Origin: Maribellus sp. CM-23
GTDB taxonomy: Bacteria; Bacteroidota; Bacteroidia; Bacteroidales; Prolixibacteraceae
Assembly: GCF_021354595.1 (NCBI RefSeq)
Contig: NZ_JADWYJ010000002.1
Location: 186,001 to 250,000 of the forward strand
Length of the DNA stretch: 64,000 nt
Direction of reading: 5' to 3'
Both the position numbers and the translations under genes were made by a program. How positions within the stretch are numbered: the first letter of the stretch is position 1; the number at the start of each line of letters is the position of its first letter. The notes beneath the pieces are model-generated. The model was not told the origin of the DNA. It ran no database searches and was given only the letters and a program-made list of their open reading frames with translations. Positions 43,530 to 52,697 of the stretch are shown here, one piece after another.

Positions 43530-44483
43530 ATGAAATCACTTGCACGCATTGTTTTAATTATTCTATTATCATTTGGTATGGCCGAAGTGGCCCACGCCCA
43601 AAAATTCCTCGACAGACTAAAAGAAAAAGCTCAGCAGAAAATCGAAAAAAGAGTGGAGGACAAAGTGGATCAGAAAATGGATGAAAGCCTTGACAAGGTA
43701 GAAGAATCCATTAGTTCGGACGACGCGGACTCCTCTTCTACAGAAAAGAAGCAGCAAGCTTTTATGCAAAACCTGCTGAAAGGTGCCGGTTTATCGGGTA
43801 CACCCGTTCCGTACAACACCAGTTATTCGTTTCCCTTTCTGATTCAGATGCACATTGAAACCTACGACAAATCGAAAGACAAACCAAGTACCGGCGAATT
43901 TCTGACCATGCTCGATCCGGAGACCAAAAGTATTTCCTACGAAGCCATTTCGGGTGATGTGAGCGAAAACGACAATGGATTGTTTATCATCGACTCTGAA
44001 AACGGAGCCATGATCGTTTTAAACAGTAAGGAAAAATCAGGCATTGTGTATGGAATCGGTTCTTTCTTTGAGTCAATTGGGGAAACTTACCTGGAAGACG
44101 AGGAAGGCACAGAACAGGAAGAGGATTACCTGGCCAATCCGAACATCAAAAAAACAGGCAAAACCAAAACCATTGCCGGCTACAAATGCGAACAATATGT
44201 TTACAACGATGATGAAACCGATGCCGAAATATGGTTGACTGATGAATTAAAGGTAAGCACACAGGACTTTTTCAGCACTTTATTCAAAACCAGCCTGTAT
44301 GCCAACGGCTTAATGTCCGGAGGCTATGTAATGGAATCAAAATCGACCGACAAAAACACCGGAGACACCAGTTTAATGACGGTTACAAAAGTGGATAAGA
44401 ATTCGAACCGGAAGATCACCTTTTCTGATTACCAAATAACCAACCTGGGATCGTTTACCCTTCCCCAGGAAGAAAAGGAATAG
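43530..44483 (+). CDS. DUF4412 envelope protein
   Basis: 317 residues with a signal peptide (cleavage after VAHAQ). A highly charged N-terminal coiled region (EKAQQKIEKRVEDKVDQK) precedes the DUF4412 domain (~165-310; TIAGYKCEQYVYNDDETDAEIWL). Probably periplasmic or outer-membrane associated; function unknown. It ends at a shared terminator with trxB. Confidence 0.85.
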   Translation: MKSLARIVLIILLSFGMAEVAHAQKFLDRLKEKAQQKIEKRVEDKVDQKMDESLDKVEESISSDDADSSSTEKKQQAFMQNLLKGAGLSGTPVPYNTSYSFPFLIQMHIETYDKSKDKPSTGEFLTMLDPETKSISYEAISGDVSENDNGLFIIDSENGAMIVLNSKEKSGIVYGIGSFFESIGETYLEDEEGTEQEEDYLANPNIKKTGKTKTIAGYKCEQYVYNDDETDAEIWLTDELKVSTQDFFSTLFKTSLYANGLMSGGYVMESKSTDKNTGDTSLMTVTKVDKNSNRKITFSDYQITNLGSFTLPQEEKE

Positions 44484-44501
44484 GAGCTACTATTTCAAAG
44501 C

Positions 44502-44533
44502 AAAAGAGGCTGTTTTAATAAACAGCCTCTTTT
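44502..44533. terminator. Bidirectional terminator between DUF4412 gene and trxB
   Basis: AAAAGAGGCTGTTT (44502-44515) and AAACAGCCTCTTTT (44520-44533) pair perfectly around TAAT. The arm sequence is almost the same as the terminator at 39622. Confidence 0.9.
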
Positions 44534-44536
44534 AGT

Positions 44537-45535
44537 TTATCCGTGTTTTTCTGATAAATATCGTTCAGCATCAATGGCTGCCATACACCCTGAACCGGCA
44601 GCGGTAACTGCCTGTCTGTAAACAGGGTCCTGCACATCGCCACAGGCAAATACTCCGGGAACCTTGGTTTTCGATGTTCCGGGAACAGTTTTAATGTAGC
44701 CCACCTCATCGGTATCAAGATATTCTTTAAAAATATCCGAATTGGGTTTGTGTCCAATGGCCAAAAAGAAACCATCGATTTTTATGTTTACTTCCTCTTC
44801 GTCTGTTTCACCCTGATTTTTTACCAGTGTTGCTCCTTCGACTACACCGTTGCCAAACAAGCCTTTGGTTTGATGTTTCCAAAGGATCTCGATATTCGGT
44901 GTTTTCATGGCGCGCTCGGCCATTACTTTCGAAGCACGAAGTTCGTCGCGGCGAACAATCATATAAACCTTGTTGCAAAGGCCTGCCAGGTACATGGCTT
45001 CTTCAGCCGCGGTATCTCCTCCTCCAACAACAGCCACGTCTTTACCCCTGTAGAAAAATCCGTCGCAGGTAGCACAGGCTGAAACGCCGCCACCGGCATA
45101 TTTCTTCTCATCTTCCAGGCCAAGGTACTTGGCGGTTGCACCGGTTGCAATAATAACCGTTTCGGCTTCAATCAACTTCGAGTCGTCGATCCAAACCTTG
45201 TGAATGTCTCCGGAGAAATCGACACTGGTAGCCATTCCCCAGCGAACATCTGTTCCAAAGCGCTCTGCCTGTTTTTTCAGGTCTTCCATCATCACCGGAC
45301 CGGTTACTCCTTCCGGATAACCCGGGTAATTTTCAACTTCGGTGGTGGTGGTCAACTGCCCTCCGGGTTGAAGTCCTTCGTACATTACAGGCGATAAATT
45401 AGCTCTTGCGGCATAAATAGCTGCCGTATAGCCGGCAGGTCCGGAACCGATTACCAAACATTTTACGCGTTCGGCATCGCCCGCTTCATTTGTCTTCTTT
45501 TCTGAATTCTCGTTGATATCAAGTGGTTTAAACAT
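44537..45535 (-). CDS. trxB: Thioredoxin reductase
   Basis: NADPH-dependent flavoenzyme that reduces thioredoxin in the cytosol. 332 residues. FAD site GSGPAGYTAA (~30-39), redox disulfide C154-A-T-C157 (ACATCDG), NADPH motif GGGDTAAEEA (~171) and C-terminal FAD motif GVFACGDV are all present. A ~20-residue polar N-terminal extension precedes the FAD domain. Confidence 0.96.
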   Translation of the reverse strand: MFKPLDINENSEKKTNEAGDAERVKCLVIGSGPAGYTAAIYAARANLSPVMYEGLQPGGQLTTTTEVENYPGYPEGVTGPVMMEDLKKQAERFGTDVRWGMATSVDFSGDIHKVWIDDSKLIEAETVIIATGATAKYLGLEDEKKYAGGGVSACATCDGFFYRGKDVAVVGGGDTAAEEAMYLAGLCNKVYMIVRRDELRASKVMAERAMKTPNIEILWKHQTKGLFGNGVVEGATLVKNQGETDEEEVNIKIDGFFLAIGHKPNSDIFKEYLDTDEVGYIKTVPGTSKTKVPGVFACGDVQDPVYRQAVTAAGSGCMAAIDAERYLSEKHG

Positions 45536-45663
45536 AGTGCTATTTTTTTAGTCGTCAAAAATACAAAACAAAGCAATTCAGACCCAATAAAATCTATCGA
45601 TTCTAAACATATGCGATCAATGAATTCTATTCAAACTTTTTTCCCGGAAAATGAAAAAAGGCT

Positions 45664-45693
45664 TTGTAAAAATAAATTGTAGCATTACATTTG
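45664..45693 (+). promoter_or_regulatory. Consensus Bacteroidota promoter of tRNA-Pro
   Basis: TTG at 45664-45666, a 19-bp spacer and TACATTTG at 45686-45693 match TTG-N19-TAnnTTTG; transcription would start a few bases before the tRNA 5' end at 45707. Confidence 0.8.
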
Positions 45694-45706
45694 CACGCAC
45701 AAGTTT

Positions 45707-45780
45707 CGGGATGTAGCGCAGCCTGGTAGCGCACTCGTCTGGGGGGCGAGGGGTCGCAAGTTCAAATCTTGTCATCCCGA
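45707..45780 (+). tRNA. tRNA-Pro (anticodon GGG)
   Basis: Acceptor stem CGGGATG/CATCCCG, D-arm GCGC...GCGC, anticodon stem CTCGT/GCGAG with loop CTGGGGG (anticodon GGG), T-arm GCAAG-TTCAAAT-CTTGT and discriminator A. CCA is not encoded. It is followed directly by a terminator, so it forms a single-gene unit. Confidence 0.95.
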
Positions 45781-45788
45781 CAATTTTT

Positions 45789-45823
45789 AAGCCTGTAAAT
45801 CAAATGATTTACGGGCTTTTTTT
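45789..45823 (+). terminator. Terminator of tRNA-Pro
   Basis: AAGCCTGTAAATCA and TGATTTACGGGCTT pair over 14 bp with one wobble and a 2-base loop, followed by Ts. Confidence 0.85.
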
Positions 45824-45872
45824 ATTTATTGCAATGAAATAAGACAACAGAAACAGATTAAAAATTAAAAAC

Positions 45873-46895
45873 ATGAAACAACTTATCACATTTGGGATAA
45901 TACTGCTTTTTACAGCCTGCAGTACCCTTAAGAGCGGTAATGGATCTATTTACTGGGTAAACAGTTATGAGGTTGATTGCGTAGGTGTAGGGCCAATGAA
46001 GTGCCTTCAGGTGCAAAAAGGGAAACAACTTAACAAAAACGAATGGCAAAACTTTTATACTCAAATTGAAGGCTTTGAGTACGAACCGGGATACGTCTAC
46101 AAACTTAGGATCAAGGAAGAAAAACTAAAAAATGTACCGGCCGACGCTTCTTCAATCAAATACATACTGGAAGAAGTGATCGAGAAAAAAGAAGACCCCA
46201 GATGGAATTTAAACGGCAACTGGGATGCGCTGAAAATAAACGGGTCGATTATAAAATTACCGCGCATACGTGGCGCCGGTACAATTCCGCAACTCAATAT
46301 CGATATGCTTGAAGGTCGTATCAGCGGAACAGACGGATGCAACAATTTTACAGGAACCCTTCAACAGATTACCGACAACGAAATAAACATGGGACCTTTG
46401 GCTCAAACCAGAAAAATGTGCCCTGATATGACCATTGCAACAGCTTTCATGGAAGCCCTGAACAAGGCCACACATTATACAGTATTCGATACCAAGCTAG
46501 TGCTCAAAGATGCAGCAGGAAACGAGCTATTGGAATTTACCAAAGGTACCGAAGCAAAAGTGTTGCTAAACGACATATGGGTGGCTGAATGGATGGAAGG
46601 CCAATACCTTGATAATGAAACGGATCTTCCGCGACTGGAAATTAACAGCACAAAGATGGAAGCTGCAGGAACTGACGGCTGCAACAACCTGCATGGGAGA
46701 ATTTCGGAACTGACCAATACGAAACTAACATTTGGCGTTATGGCAGGCACCCGAATGATGTGTGCCGACATGAACATTCCTGATAAATTCAACCAGCTAC
46801 TTCCCAAGGTTCGCAGCTATAAAATCTCGGAACTGAAACTTTCGCTCTTTGACGAACAAGGAGAAGTTTTGATGATCTTGCGAAAAGTAGATTAA
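45873..46895 (+). CDS. Lipoprotein with DUF4377 and two META domains
   Basis: 340 residues, lipobox LFTAC (Cys16). A DUF4377 domain (~28-105; CVGVGPMKCLQVQKG, EGFEYEPGYVYKL) is followed by two META/HslJ-like domains, each with a GTDGCNN loop and a later T-R-x-M-C-x-D-M (about 150-215 and 265-330). META proteins are linked to outer-membrane stress and secreted-protein functions; the exact role is unknown. Monocistronic, with a terminator behind. Confidence 0.88.
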   Translation: MKQLITFGIILLFTACSTLKSGNGSIYWVNSYEVDCVGVGPMKCLQVQKGKQLNKNEWQNFYTQIEGFEYEPGYVYKLRIKEEKLKNVPADASSIKYILEEVIEKKEDPRWNLNGNWDALKINGSIIKLPRIRGAGTIPQLNIDMLEGRISGTDGCNNFTGTLQQITDNEINMGPLAQTRKMCPDMTIATAFMEALNKATHYTVFDTKLVLKDAAGNELLEFTKGTEAKVLLNDIWVAEWMEGQYLDNETDLPRLEINSTKMEAAGTDGCNNLHGRISELTNTKLTFGVMAGTRMMCADMNIPDKFNQLLPKVRSYKISELKLSLFDEQGEVLMILRKVD

Positions 46896-46904
46896 TGATA
46901 TTTC

Positions 46905-46944
46905 AATGGCGGAAGTTTCCTGTAAATGGCAAATTTCCGCCATT
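46905..46944 (+). terminator. Hairpin after the META gene
   Basis: AATGGCGGAA (46905-46914) and TTCCGCCATT (46935-46944) form a perfect 10-bp stem with a 20-nt loop, followed by ATTTTA. Confidence 0.6.
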
Positions 46945-47063
46945 ATTTTATACAAATCCTCAACAAAATAACGCAGGCATTTCGGAATAAACAGATTACG
47001 ATTGTTATTAAAACTAGAAAATACAACCGCCACCGGATGTTTTCAACCTGATGTTAATACGGA

Positions 47064-47411
47064 ATGATTGCGATAAGACGTGCATACGAACAAAAAAGCC
47101 CCGACGAAGTTTTCAGCGTTTTTGTTGACCGACTGTGGCCCAGAGGTATAAAGAAACAGGATGCTCAATGGGATTTATGGACGAAAGAAGTAGCCCCTTC
47201 TGTAGAATTACGAAAGTGGTTTAACCACGAAATCCCCAGGTGGGAAGAATTCAAACTTTTGTACACCCGCGAACTTCAACAAATGCCGCAAACTTTACAC
47301 GAACTGAAAAAACTGGAGTTACAACACAGTCATTTAACACTGGTATATGCCGCAAAAGACAGCTACCATAACCATGCCCTTGTAATAAAAGCTGTTTTAG
47401 ACAGCCTTTAA
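47064..47411 (+). CDS. DUF488 family protein
   Basis: 115 residues, full length for the YeaO-like DUF488 family: VFVDRLWPRGIKKQDAQWD, split over 20-40, then APSVELRKWFNHE and a W..F...Y..EL helix. A small cytosolic protein of unknown biochemical role. Convergent with the lipoprotein gene at 47512. Confidence 0.9.
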   Translation: MIAIRRAYEQKSPDEVFSVFVDRLWPRGIKKQDAQWDLWTKEVAPSVELRKWFNHEIPRWEEFKLLYTRELQQMPQTLHELKKLELQHSHLTLVYAAKDSYHNHALVIKAVLDSL

Positions 47412-47441
47412 GCGCTCATTTCTATGTAAATAATCTCTAAC

Positions 47442-47469
47442 AAAAAGAGCCGCGCCCAATGCGCAGCCC
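47442..47469. terminator. Hairpin terminator, mainly for the minus-strand gene
   Basis: GAGCCGCGC (47447-47455) and GCGCAGCCC (47461-47469) pair at 7 of 9 positions; on the minus strand a T run follows (47446-47442). Confidence 0.6.
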
Positions 47470-47511
47470 TTTCAATTCTTAATTAATCAATACTCGCTGA
47501 AATAATTCTAT

Positions 47512-48315
47512 TTATTGTGCCTCATGATACACCAGGTTAACCAATGAAATAGTGTATTGCTTTTTAACCGACGAATACGAAATTTTATAATCAGTTGCAT
47601 ACCAACCAGTTTCCTGGTAAGCCTCGGGTTGTGGAATCGGGATGATTTCATCGGGCATGGTTAGCAAATAATCCCGGGTAACCATTGGTTCCCAAAAAAT
47701 AAATTCGCTTTGGTAAGAGCCCCAAATAAAGGTACGGGTAAAGGTCGCTCCGCCTAGTTCCGGGGAAGTCAAATCAACCCAATGTGCTCCCATTTGCGGC
47801 ACCAATCCCTCCAGTTCCATGTGCAAAGGTGGAATATACATACTATCCGGAGCAGGATCCAAATACGGAGGAGCCATTGGAGGGATTTCCATTCTAGCCT
47901 GGTTTGAAATGGTGTAAAAGTGAATATCGAAATGGGGCAAGTCGTATATACCCGGTGGCTCATGTCCCATTGGGTTCCAGTCAAACAAAACATGTGTATA
48001 AAAATTGTTCCCCTTACCTCGGGGCAATTCCAACACGTATTGCATCATTTCGTTAGGCAATTTTTCGAGCGCTTTCGCGGAAACATTTATGCCCACCTCT
48101 ATGGGGTTGCCATTTTTACTCTGAGTAACAAAAGCTCGAACCACGCCATTTCCCACAGGAACAGTTGAGCTGTAAAAAGTATTCATTGAAGCACTCTTCA
48201 ATTCAAGCAAACCTTCCTCTTCCGATGAAATTAGTTCATCTTTCTGGCACGATTGCAAACCCCATAAGGAAATTACCAACAGTAAAATCCAACTCTTTCT
48301 AATTCTTTTATTCAT
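47512..48315 (-). CDS. Lipoprotein, DUF5602/TTHB210-like
   Basis: 267 residues, lipobox LQSC (Cys near 23). The central segment GHEPPGIYDLPHFDIHFY, with several His and Asp residues, resembles the TTHB210-like/DUF5602 family, and proline-rich PPMAPPYLDPAPDSMY and ...ISYSSVKKQYTISL follow. Probably a periplasmic-facing outer-membrane lipoprotein; function unknown. Family placement rests on one motif. Confidence 0.65.
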   Translation of the reverse strand: MNKRIRKSWILLLVISLWGLQSCQKDELISSEEEGLLELKSASMNTFYSSTVPVGNGVVRAFVTQSKNGNPIEVGINVSAKALEKLPNEMMQYVLELPRGKGNNFYTHVLFDWNPMGHEPPGIYDLPHFDIHFYTISNQARMEIPPMAPPYLDPAPDSMYIPPLHMELEGLVPQMGAHWVDLTSPELGGATFTRTFIWGSYQSEFIFWEPMVTRDYLLTMPDEIIPIPQPEAYQETGWYATDYKISYSSVKKQYTISLVNLVYHEAQ

Positions 48316-48614
48316 AACGCTTTAATTTTTTTGACAATCTAATTTACGACAAAGCAATACGAAATAAAAGACAAGTAAGTATTTTATTGATTCAAATCAA
48401 TTCTAAGCGTAAAGACATTCTGCACCACGTAATATTTGCGTTGCAGAAATCAGGAATGGAATACCGGCAGATGTTCCAATAACCTGCACACAGTTGTCAA
48501 AGTGATCGTACAGGCACATACTTTCCAGTTCGGGGCTTACAGAATTTTATGTTATATTGAAGCGCTGAAAAACCGGCAACAAAATACCAGCAAATTATAC
48601 CTAAAACAACGAAT

Positions 48615-51422
48615 ATGAACATCCTTCTTACCCTACAAAAACAATTCAGACTTAAACCTTTTTCCTTGCTATTCCTTTGGCTGATAGTTTCCTGCACAAC
48701 CGTAAATACCAGCCTCAACGACTTAACTTGCGAGTACGAACGCCAACCACTTGGTATTGATACTCCCAATCCGCGTTTCTCCTGGAAAATTGAGTCAGGA
48801 GAACGAGGCGTTTACCAGGCTTCGTACCGTATTATTGTTGGGGAAAACGAAAAAGAAGTACTTCGGGAAACAGGATATTTATGGGATTCAGGAGAAATAC
48901 AATCCGGAAATTCAGTCAACATTACGTACGAGGGAAAACCACTGCAAAGCAACCAAAACTACTACTGGCGCATTTGCATTCAAACAAAAAACGGAGAAGA
49001 AATATGGAGTAAACCGGCTTTTTTCCATACCGCACTTTTTAATGCTTCAGACTGGAAAGCCAGCTGGATTACCACCTCTGAAGAGATCATTCATCAAAGT
49101 CCGGTTTTCAGAAGAGATTTTGAAATCAGCAAAAAGATCAAACACGCTTACGCTTTTGTCACGGCCTGCGGTTTTTATGAGTTTACATTAAACGGACAAA
49201 AAGTAGGTGACCACGTTTTGGATCCTTCCGTCACCGATTACCGGAAACGGATTTTATACTCTACTTACGATGTCACAGACCACCTGAATTCAGGAATAAA
49301 TGTGGCCGGGCTGATGCTCGCAAACGGCGCCTACAACATGCGAAAAGTAGCCGACCGATATAGCTGGGGAGGCGGAGGAAGCGTGCTCGGAAATCCCTGC
49401 TTTATTGCCCAGTTGCACATCATTTATGAAGACGATTCGCAAGATGTTATTGTTTCTGACCAAAGCTGGAAATACGCGAACGGCCCCATCATCTTTAATA
49501 ACCTATACGGTGGCGAAGACTACAATGCGCAGCTCGAAATACCAGGATGGGATACCAAAAATTTCCAGGCAAACGACTGGCAAAAGGCAGTGCCGGCCAA
49601 TCAACCAGGGGGAAAACTGGTCTCGCAGTCAAGCCCTCCGGTTAAAGTAACCGAAACCATCGAACCAGTAAAACAGACAAATCCGGCAGAAGGTGTCTAC
49701 CTTTTTGATTTGGGGCAAAATATTGCCGGGTGGTGGAAAGTGGAAGTCAAAGGAAAAGCCGGGCAGTTGGTTCGCATTCGGGGAGCAGAAACGCTGAACA
49801 ACGACCTTTTCCCTAAAAACCTCGAAAATGGTGATGTGTTTAGTGATAAATTCAAATACCATTCGCATGTTTGGACTGATTATACATTAAAAAGTGAGGA
49901 GGCGGAAACTTACGAGCCCCGCTTTTTTTATTCCGGATTTCGGTACATTGAAGTGGCCACTTCGGATAAAAAAGCACTGGATGAAATTAAAGTAGCCGGA
50001 CGTGTTGTTCGCTCTTCCATGGAGTTGAACGGTACTTTTGATTCTTCTGATTCGCTTCTTAACCAAATCCACGAAGCAGGTTTGTGGTCGCAAAAAGGAA
50101 ACCTGGTTTTCTATCCTACCGATTGCCCGCACCGCGAAAAAGGCGCCTACAATGGCGACGGACAAGTGATTGCTGAAACATCCATCCACGATTTTCAGAT
50201 GGCGTCGTTTTACACCAAATGGATTGCCGACATGCGTGATTCGCAGGAAGAAAACGGCAGGATTCCCAACACATCGCCGGTGCTTGTTGGCGGCATGGGA
50301 GGCGGCGTTGCCTGGGGAAGCGCCTATATTTTGATCCCCTGGTGGATGAACCAATATTACAATGACAACCGGATACTGGAAGAAAACTACTCTTCCATGA
50401 AAAGATATGCCGATTACCTGAGAACTTTGGCGCAAACCGATCAAAATCCGGAAGAGTCGTACATCATCAACGACTTTATGAGTTACTGGTATTCGTTGGG
50501 CGAATGGTGTGCTCCGGGACAAAGTGACTGCCCCAATCATCCGGTGGTGAATACCTTCTATTATTATTTCAATACAAAAACAATGGCTGAAATTGCCAAA
50601 GTTCTGGGGAAAAATGAAGATGCTGAAAGGTATGCAGCATTAAGCGATACGATCAAACAGGCATTCAACGATAAGTTTTTCAATCCCGAAACCTTTTTGT
50701 ACGGAACTGATTCAACCTACCAAACCTATCAGTTGCTGGCGCTGGCAGGCAACGTTGTACCGGACAGCTACAGAAACAATGTGGTTAAAACCGTGGTTGA
50801 TGATCTGGAGAAACGCGGAAACCACATGAATACAGGAATTCTGGGAACCAAATACCTTTGGCCAATTCTTGTAAACGAAGGACACAGTGAACTGGCCTAC
50901 CAAGTTGCCACGCAAAAAACATATCCCAGTTATGGATTCTGGCTGGCAAACAATTCAACCACTTTACTGGAAGAATGGTCGGGAAAAAATTCGCACAACC
51001 ATGAAATGTTTGGTTCGGTGGTGGAGTATTTTTACAAATACCTGGCAGGCATTCAGTCTCCGGTGGAGGGAAAAACCACCCGAGGTTACCAGCACATTCA
51101 CCTGCACCCCTACTCTCCTGATGGACTTAACTTTGTGAGTGCTTCGCAGGAAACAGTAAGTGGCAGTGTATTTTCAGGTTGGGAGAAAAAAGACAACAGC
51201 TTTCATTACAAAGTATCGATCCCTGCCAATACCACCGCCACCATTGTATTGCCGGGTAAGCTTAGCCAGACCGCAACCCTGTCAGAAGGAGGAACAATTA
51301 TCTGGCAAAATAATACGCCTGTCAACCAGGTTCAGGGAATAACAAAAACGGAAGTTGATAGCAATCAGTTGTTTATTTACATTGAATCAGGAGATTATGA
51401 CTTCATTTTTTCAAACAAATAA
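48615..51422 (+). CDS. Alpha-L-rhamnosidase (GH78), lipid-anchored
   Basis: Releases terminal L-rhamnose from plant or algal glycans. 935 residues. N-terminal signal with lipobox IVSC (Cys near 27); beta-sandwich domains with the start LTCEYERQPLGIDTPNPRFSW; (alpha/alpha)6 catalytic barrel with PTDCPHREKGAYNGDGQV, split near 500-517, carrying the catalytic acid region; and LLEEWSGKNSHNHEMFGS (~785) ending the active site. Surface or periplasmic location is inferred. rhaB lies about 5 kb upstream. A short gap to the his leader follows. Confidence 0.93.
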   Translation: MNILLTLQKQFRLKPFSLLFLWLIVSCTTVNTSLNDLTCEYERQPLGIDTPNPRFSWKIESGERGVYQASYRIIVGENEKEVLRETGYLWDSGEIQSGNSVNITYEGKPLQSNQNYYWRICIQTKNGEEIWSKPAFFHTALFNASDWKASWITTSEEIIHQSPVFRRDFEISKKIKHAYAFVTACGFYEFTLNGQKVGDHVLDPSVTDYRKRILYSTYDVTDHLNSGINVAGLMLANGAYNMRKVADRYSWGGGGSVLGNPCFIAQLHIIYEDDSQDVIVSDQSWKYANGPIIFNNLYGGEDYNAQLEIPGWDTKNFQANDWQKAVPANQPGGKLVSQSSPPVKVTETIEPVKQTNPAEGVYLFDLGQNIAGWWKVEVKGKAGQLVRIRGAETLNNDLFPKNLENGDVFSDKFKYHSHVWTDYTLKSEEAETYEPRFFYSGFRYIEVATSDKKALDEIKVAGRVVRSSMELNGTFDSSDSLLNQIHEAGLWSQKGNLVFYPTDCPHREKGAYNGDGQVIAETSIHDFQMASFYTKWIADMRDSQEENGRIPNTSPVLVGGMGGGVAWGSAYILIPWWMNQYYNDNRILEENYSSMKRYADYLRTLAQTDQNPEESYIINDFMSYWYSLGEWCAPGQSDCPNHPVVNTFYYYFNTKTMAEIAKVLGKNEDAERYAALSDTIKQAFNDKFFNPETFLYGTDSTYQTYQLLALAGNVVPDSYRNNVVKTVVDDLEKRGNHMNTGILGTKYLWPILVNEGHSELAYQVATQKTYPSYGFWLANNSTTLLEEWSGKNSHNHEMFGSVVEYFYKYLAGIQSPVEGKTTRGYQHIHLHPYSPDGLNFVSASQETVSGSVFSGWEKKDNSFHYKVSIPANTTATIVLPGKLSQTATLSEGGTIIWQNNTPVNQVQGITKTEVDSNQLFIYIESGDYDFIFSNK

Positions 51423-51473
51423 CTAATTATTCGAGACAAGGTTACTTTAATTTTAATTTAACATCCAATTGTC

Positions 51474-51503
51474 TTGTTGTATTGATTATTATAACTATAA
51501 TTG
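51474..51503 (+). promoter_or_regulatory. Promoter of the his leader
   Basis: TTG (51474-51476), a 19-bp spacer and TATAATTG (51496-51503) fit the Bacteroidota promoter apart from one base. Confidence 0.6.
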
Positions 51504-51519
51504 CATCAAATTAATTAAA

Positions 51520-51582
51520 ATGATTTTCAGACTAGGACATCACGGCCATCATGGAAGTATCCAACCAACTGGTAGGCTGTAA
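51520..51582 (+). CDS. his operon leader peptide
   Basis: A 20-codon ORF, MIFRLGHHGHHGSIQPTGRL, with four His codons clustered at 51538-51552. It lies between a promoter and a terminator upstream of hisG and serves as the sensor for charged tRNA-His: stalling at the His codons leaves 51565-51577 free to form the antiterminator. Confidence 0.9.
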   Translation: MIFRLGHHGHHGSIQPTGRL

Positions 51583-51647
51583 ATGTTTTGTCTGTTCATA
51601 ACGATAATAGGAAAAAGAGGCTTGCCAGTTGGCAAGCCTCTTTTTTT
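51565..51647 (+). promoter_or_regulatory. his attenuator: antiterminator and terminator
   Basis: Terminator: GAGGCTTGCC (51617-51626) and GGCAAGCCTC (51631-51640), loop AGTT, then seven Ts. Antiterminator: CCAACTGGTAGGC (51565-51577) pairs over all 13 positions, with two G-U pairs, to GCTTGCCAGTTGG (51620-51632), which includes most of the terminator's left arm and loop. A ribosome that finishes the leader covers 51565-51577 and lets the terminator form; a ribosome stalled for tRNA-His does not. Confidence 0.9.
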
Positions 51648-51769
51648 GTTTTAAACAAGAAATTTGAAAGTATAACAGGTCATTTCAGCACAAGGAAAAC
51701 AAGTAATAATCAAACTCGTTCTCTTGTCTGTTTAACAGAAGCGCTGCAGAAATGACAAAAAAATGAACG

Positions 51770-52630
51770 ATGGAAAACAAGATCAAAATTGCCATTCAGA
51801 CCAAAGGAAGGCTGAACGAAGATTCGATGAACCTGATTAACGAAGCAGGCATTGGTTTAAGTGTTGGACGCAGAACACTGGTTTCGGAAGCCAAAAACTT
51901 TCCGATGGATGCGCTTTATCTCCGCGACGATGATATTCCGCAAACCGTTGCCGACGGGGTTTCCGACATTGGGATTGTGGGCGAAAACGAAGTGGCCGAA
52001 AAAAGTGAAAACGTGGTTATTGCCAAACGCCTCGGTTTTAGCAAATGCCGCTTGTCGCTTGCCATTCCCAAATCGCTCGATTATCCCGGACTGGAGTTCT
52101 TTAACGGCAAAAAAATTGCCACCTCCTACCCCGGAATCCTAAAAAAGTTCTTACGCGAAAACAATATCGACGCTGATATTCACGTCATTACCGGCTCAGT
52201 GGAAATTGCTCCCGGAATTGGGCTTGCCGATGCCATTTTTGACATCGTTAGCTCGGGTTCTACGCTGGTCAGCAACCGACTGAAAGAAGTGGAGGTAGTG
52301 ATGAAGTCGGAAGCAGTGCTGATTGCCAACCCCAATCTAAGTAAAGAGAAAAAAGAAATTCTGGATGAACTGATTTTCAGAATTGAATCGGTACAACGTG
52401 CACAGGGGAAAAAATACATTTTGCTGAATATCCCCAACGAAAAAGTAGACGAAATCATCCAATTACTACCAGGAATGAAAGCACCAACGCTGGTTCCGCT
52501 GGCAAAAGAAGGCTGGAGTTCGATGCACTCGGTTATTGCGGAAAATGATTTCTGGGAAATTATCGGCAAACTGAAAAAAGCCGGGGCTGAAGGAATTTTG
52601 GTTATCCCGATTGAAAAAATGATTTTCTAA
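51770..52630 (+). CDS. hisG: ATP phosphoribosyltransferase (long form)
   Basis: First step of histidine synthesis, from ATP and PRPP. 286 residues, the long homohexameric form with a C-terminal ACT-like regulatory domain (~210-286) that binds histidine. Family segments IAIQTKGRLNEDSMNLI, GISDIGIVGENE-like and the PRPP motif DAIFDIVSSGSTLVSN are seen. First structural gene after the attenuator. Confidence 0.96.
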   Translation: MENKIKIAIQTKGRLNEDSMNLINEAGIGLSVGRRTLVSEAKNFPMDALYLRDDDIPQTVADGVSDIGIVGENEVAEKSENVVIAKRLGFSKCRLSLAIPKSLDYPGLEFFNGKKIATSYPGILKKFLRENNIDADIHVITGSVEIAPGIGLADAIFDIVSSGSTLVSNRLKEVEVVMKSEAVLIANPNLSKEKKEILDELIFRIESVQRAQGKKYILLNIPNEKVDEIIQLLPGMKAPTLVPLAKEGWSSMHSVIAENDFWEIIGKLKKAGAEGILVIPIEKMIF

Positions 52631-52659
52631 AAAAGCTTGAAGTCGGAAGCTCGAAGTCA

Positions 52660-52695
52660 CCAACTTTGAACTCTAAACATTAAACTTTGAACTCA
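52660..52695. repeat. ACTTTGAACTC spacer repeats before the EamA gene
   Basis: Two copies of ACTTTGAACTC, inverted relative to those near 23126-23160. Preceding GCTTGAAGTC/GCTCGAAGTC is a second short repeated word. Non-coding spacer inside the his operon. Confidence 0.45.
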
Positions 52696-52697
52696 TA

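Noticed and set aside
48436..48618. 60-residue ORF before the rhamnosidase
   Set aside because: Overlaps the rhamnosidase start, is AT-rich leader sequence and shows no family.
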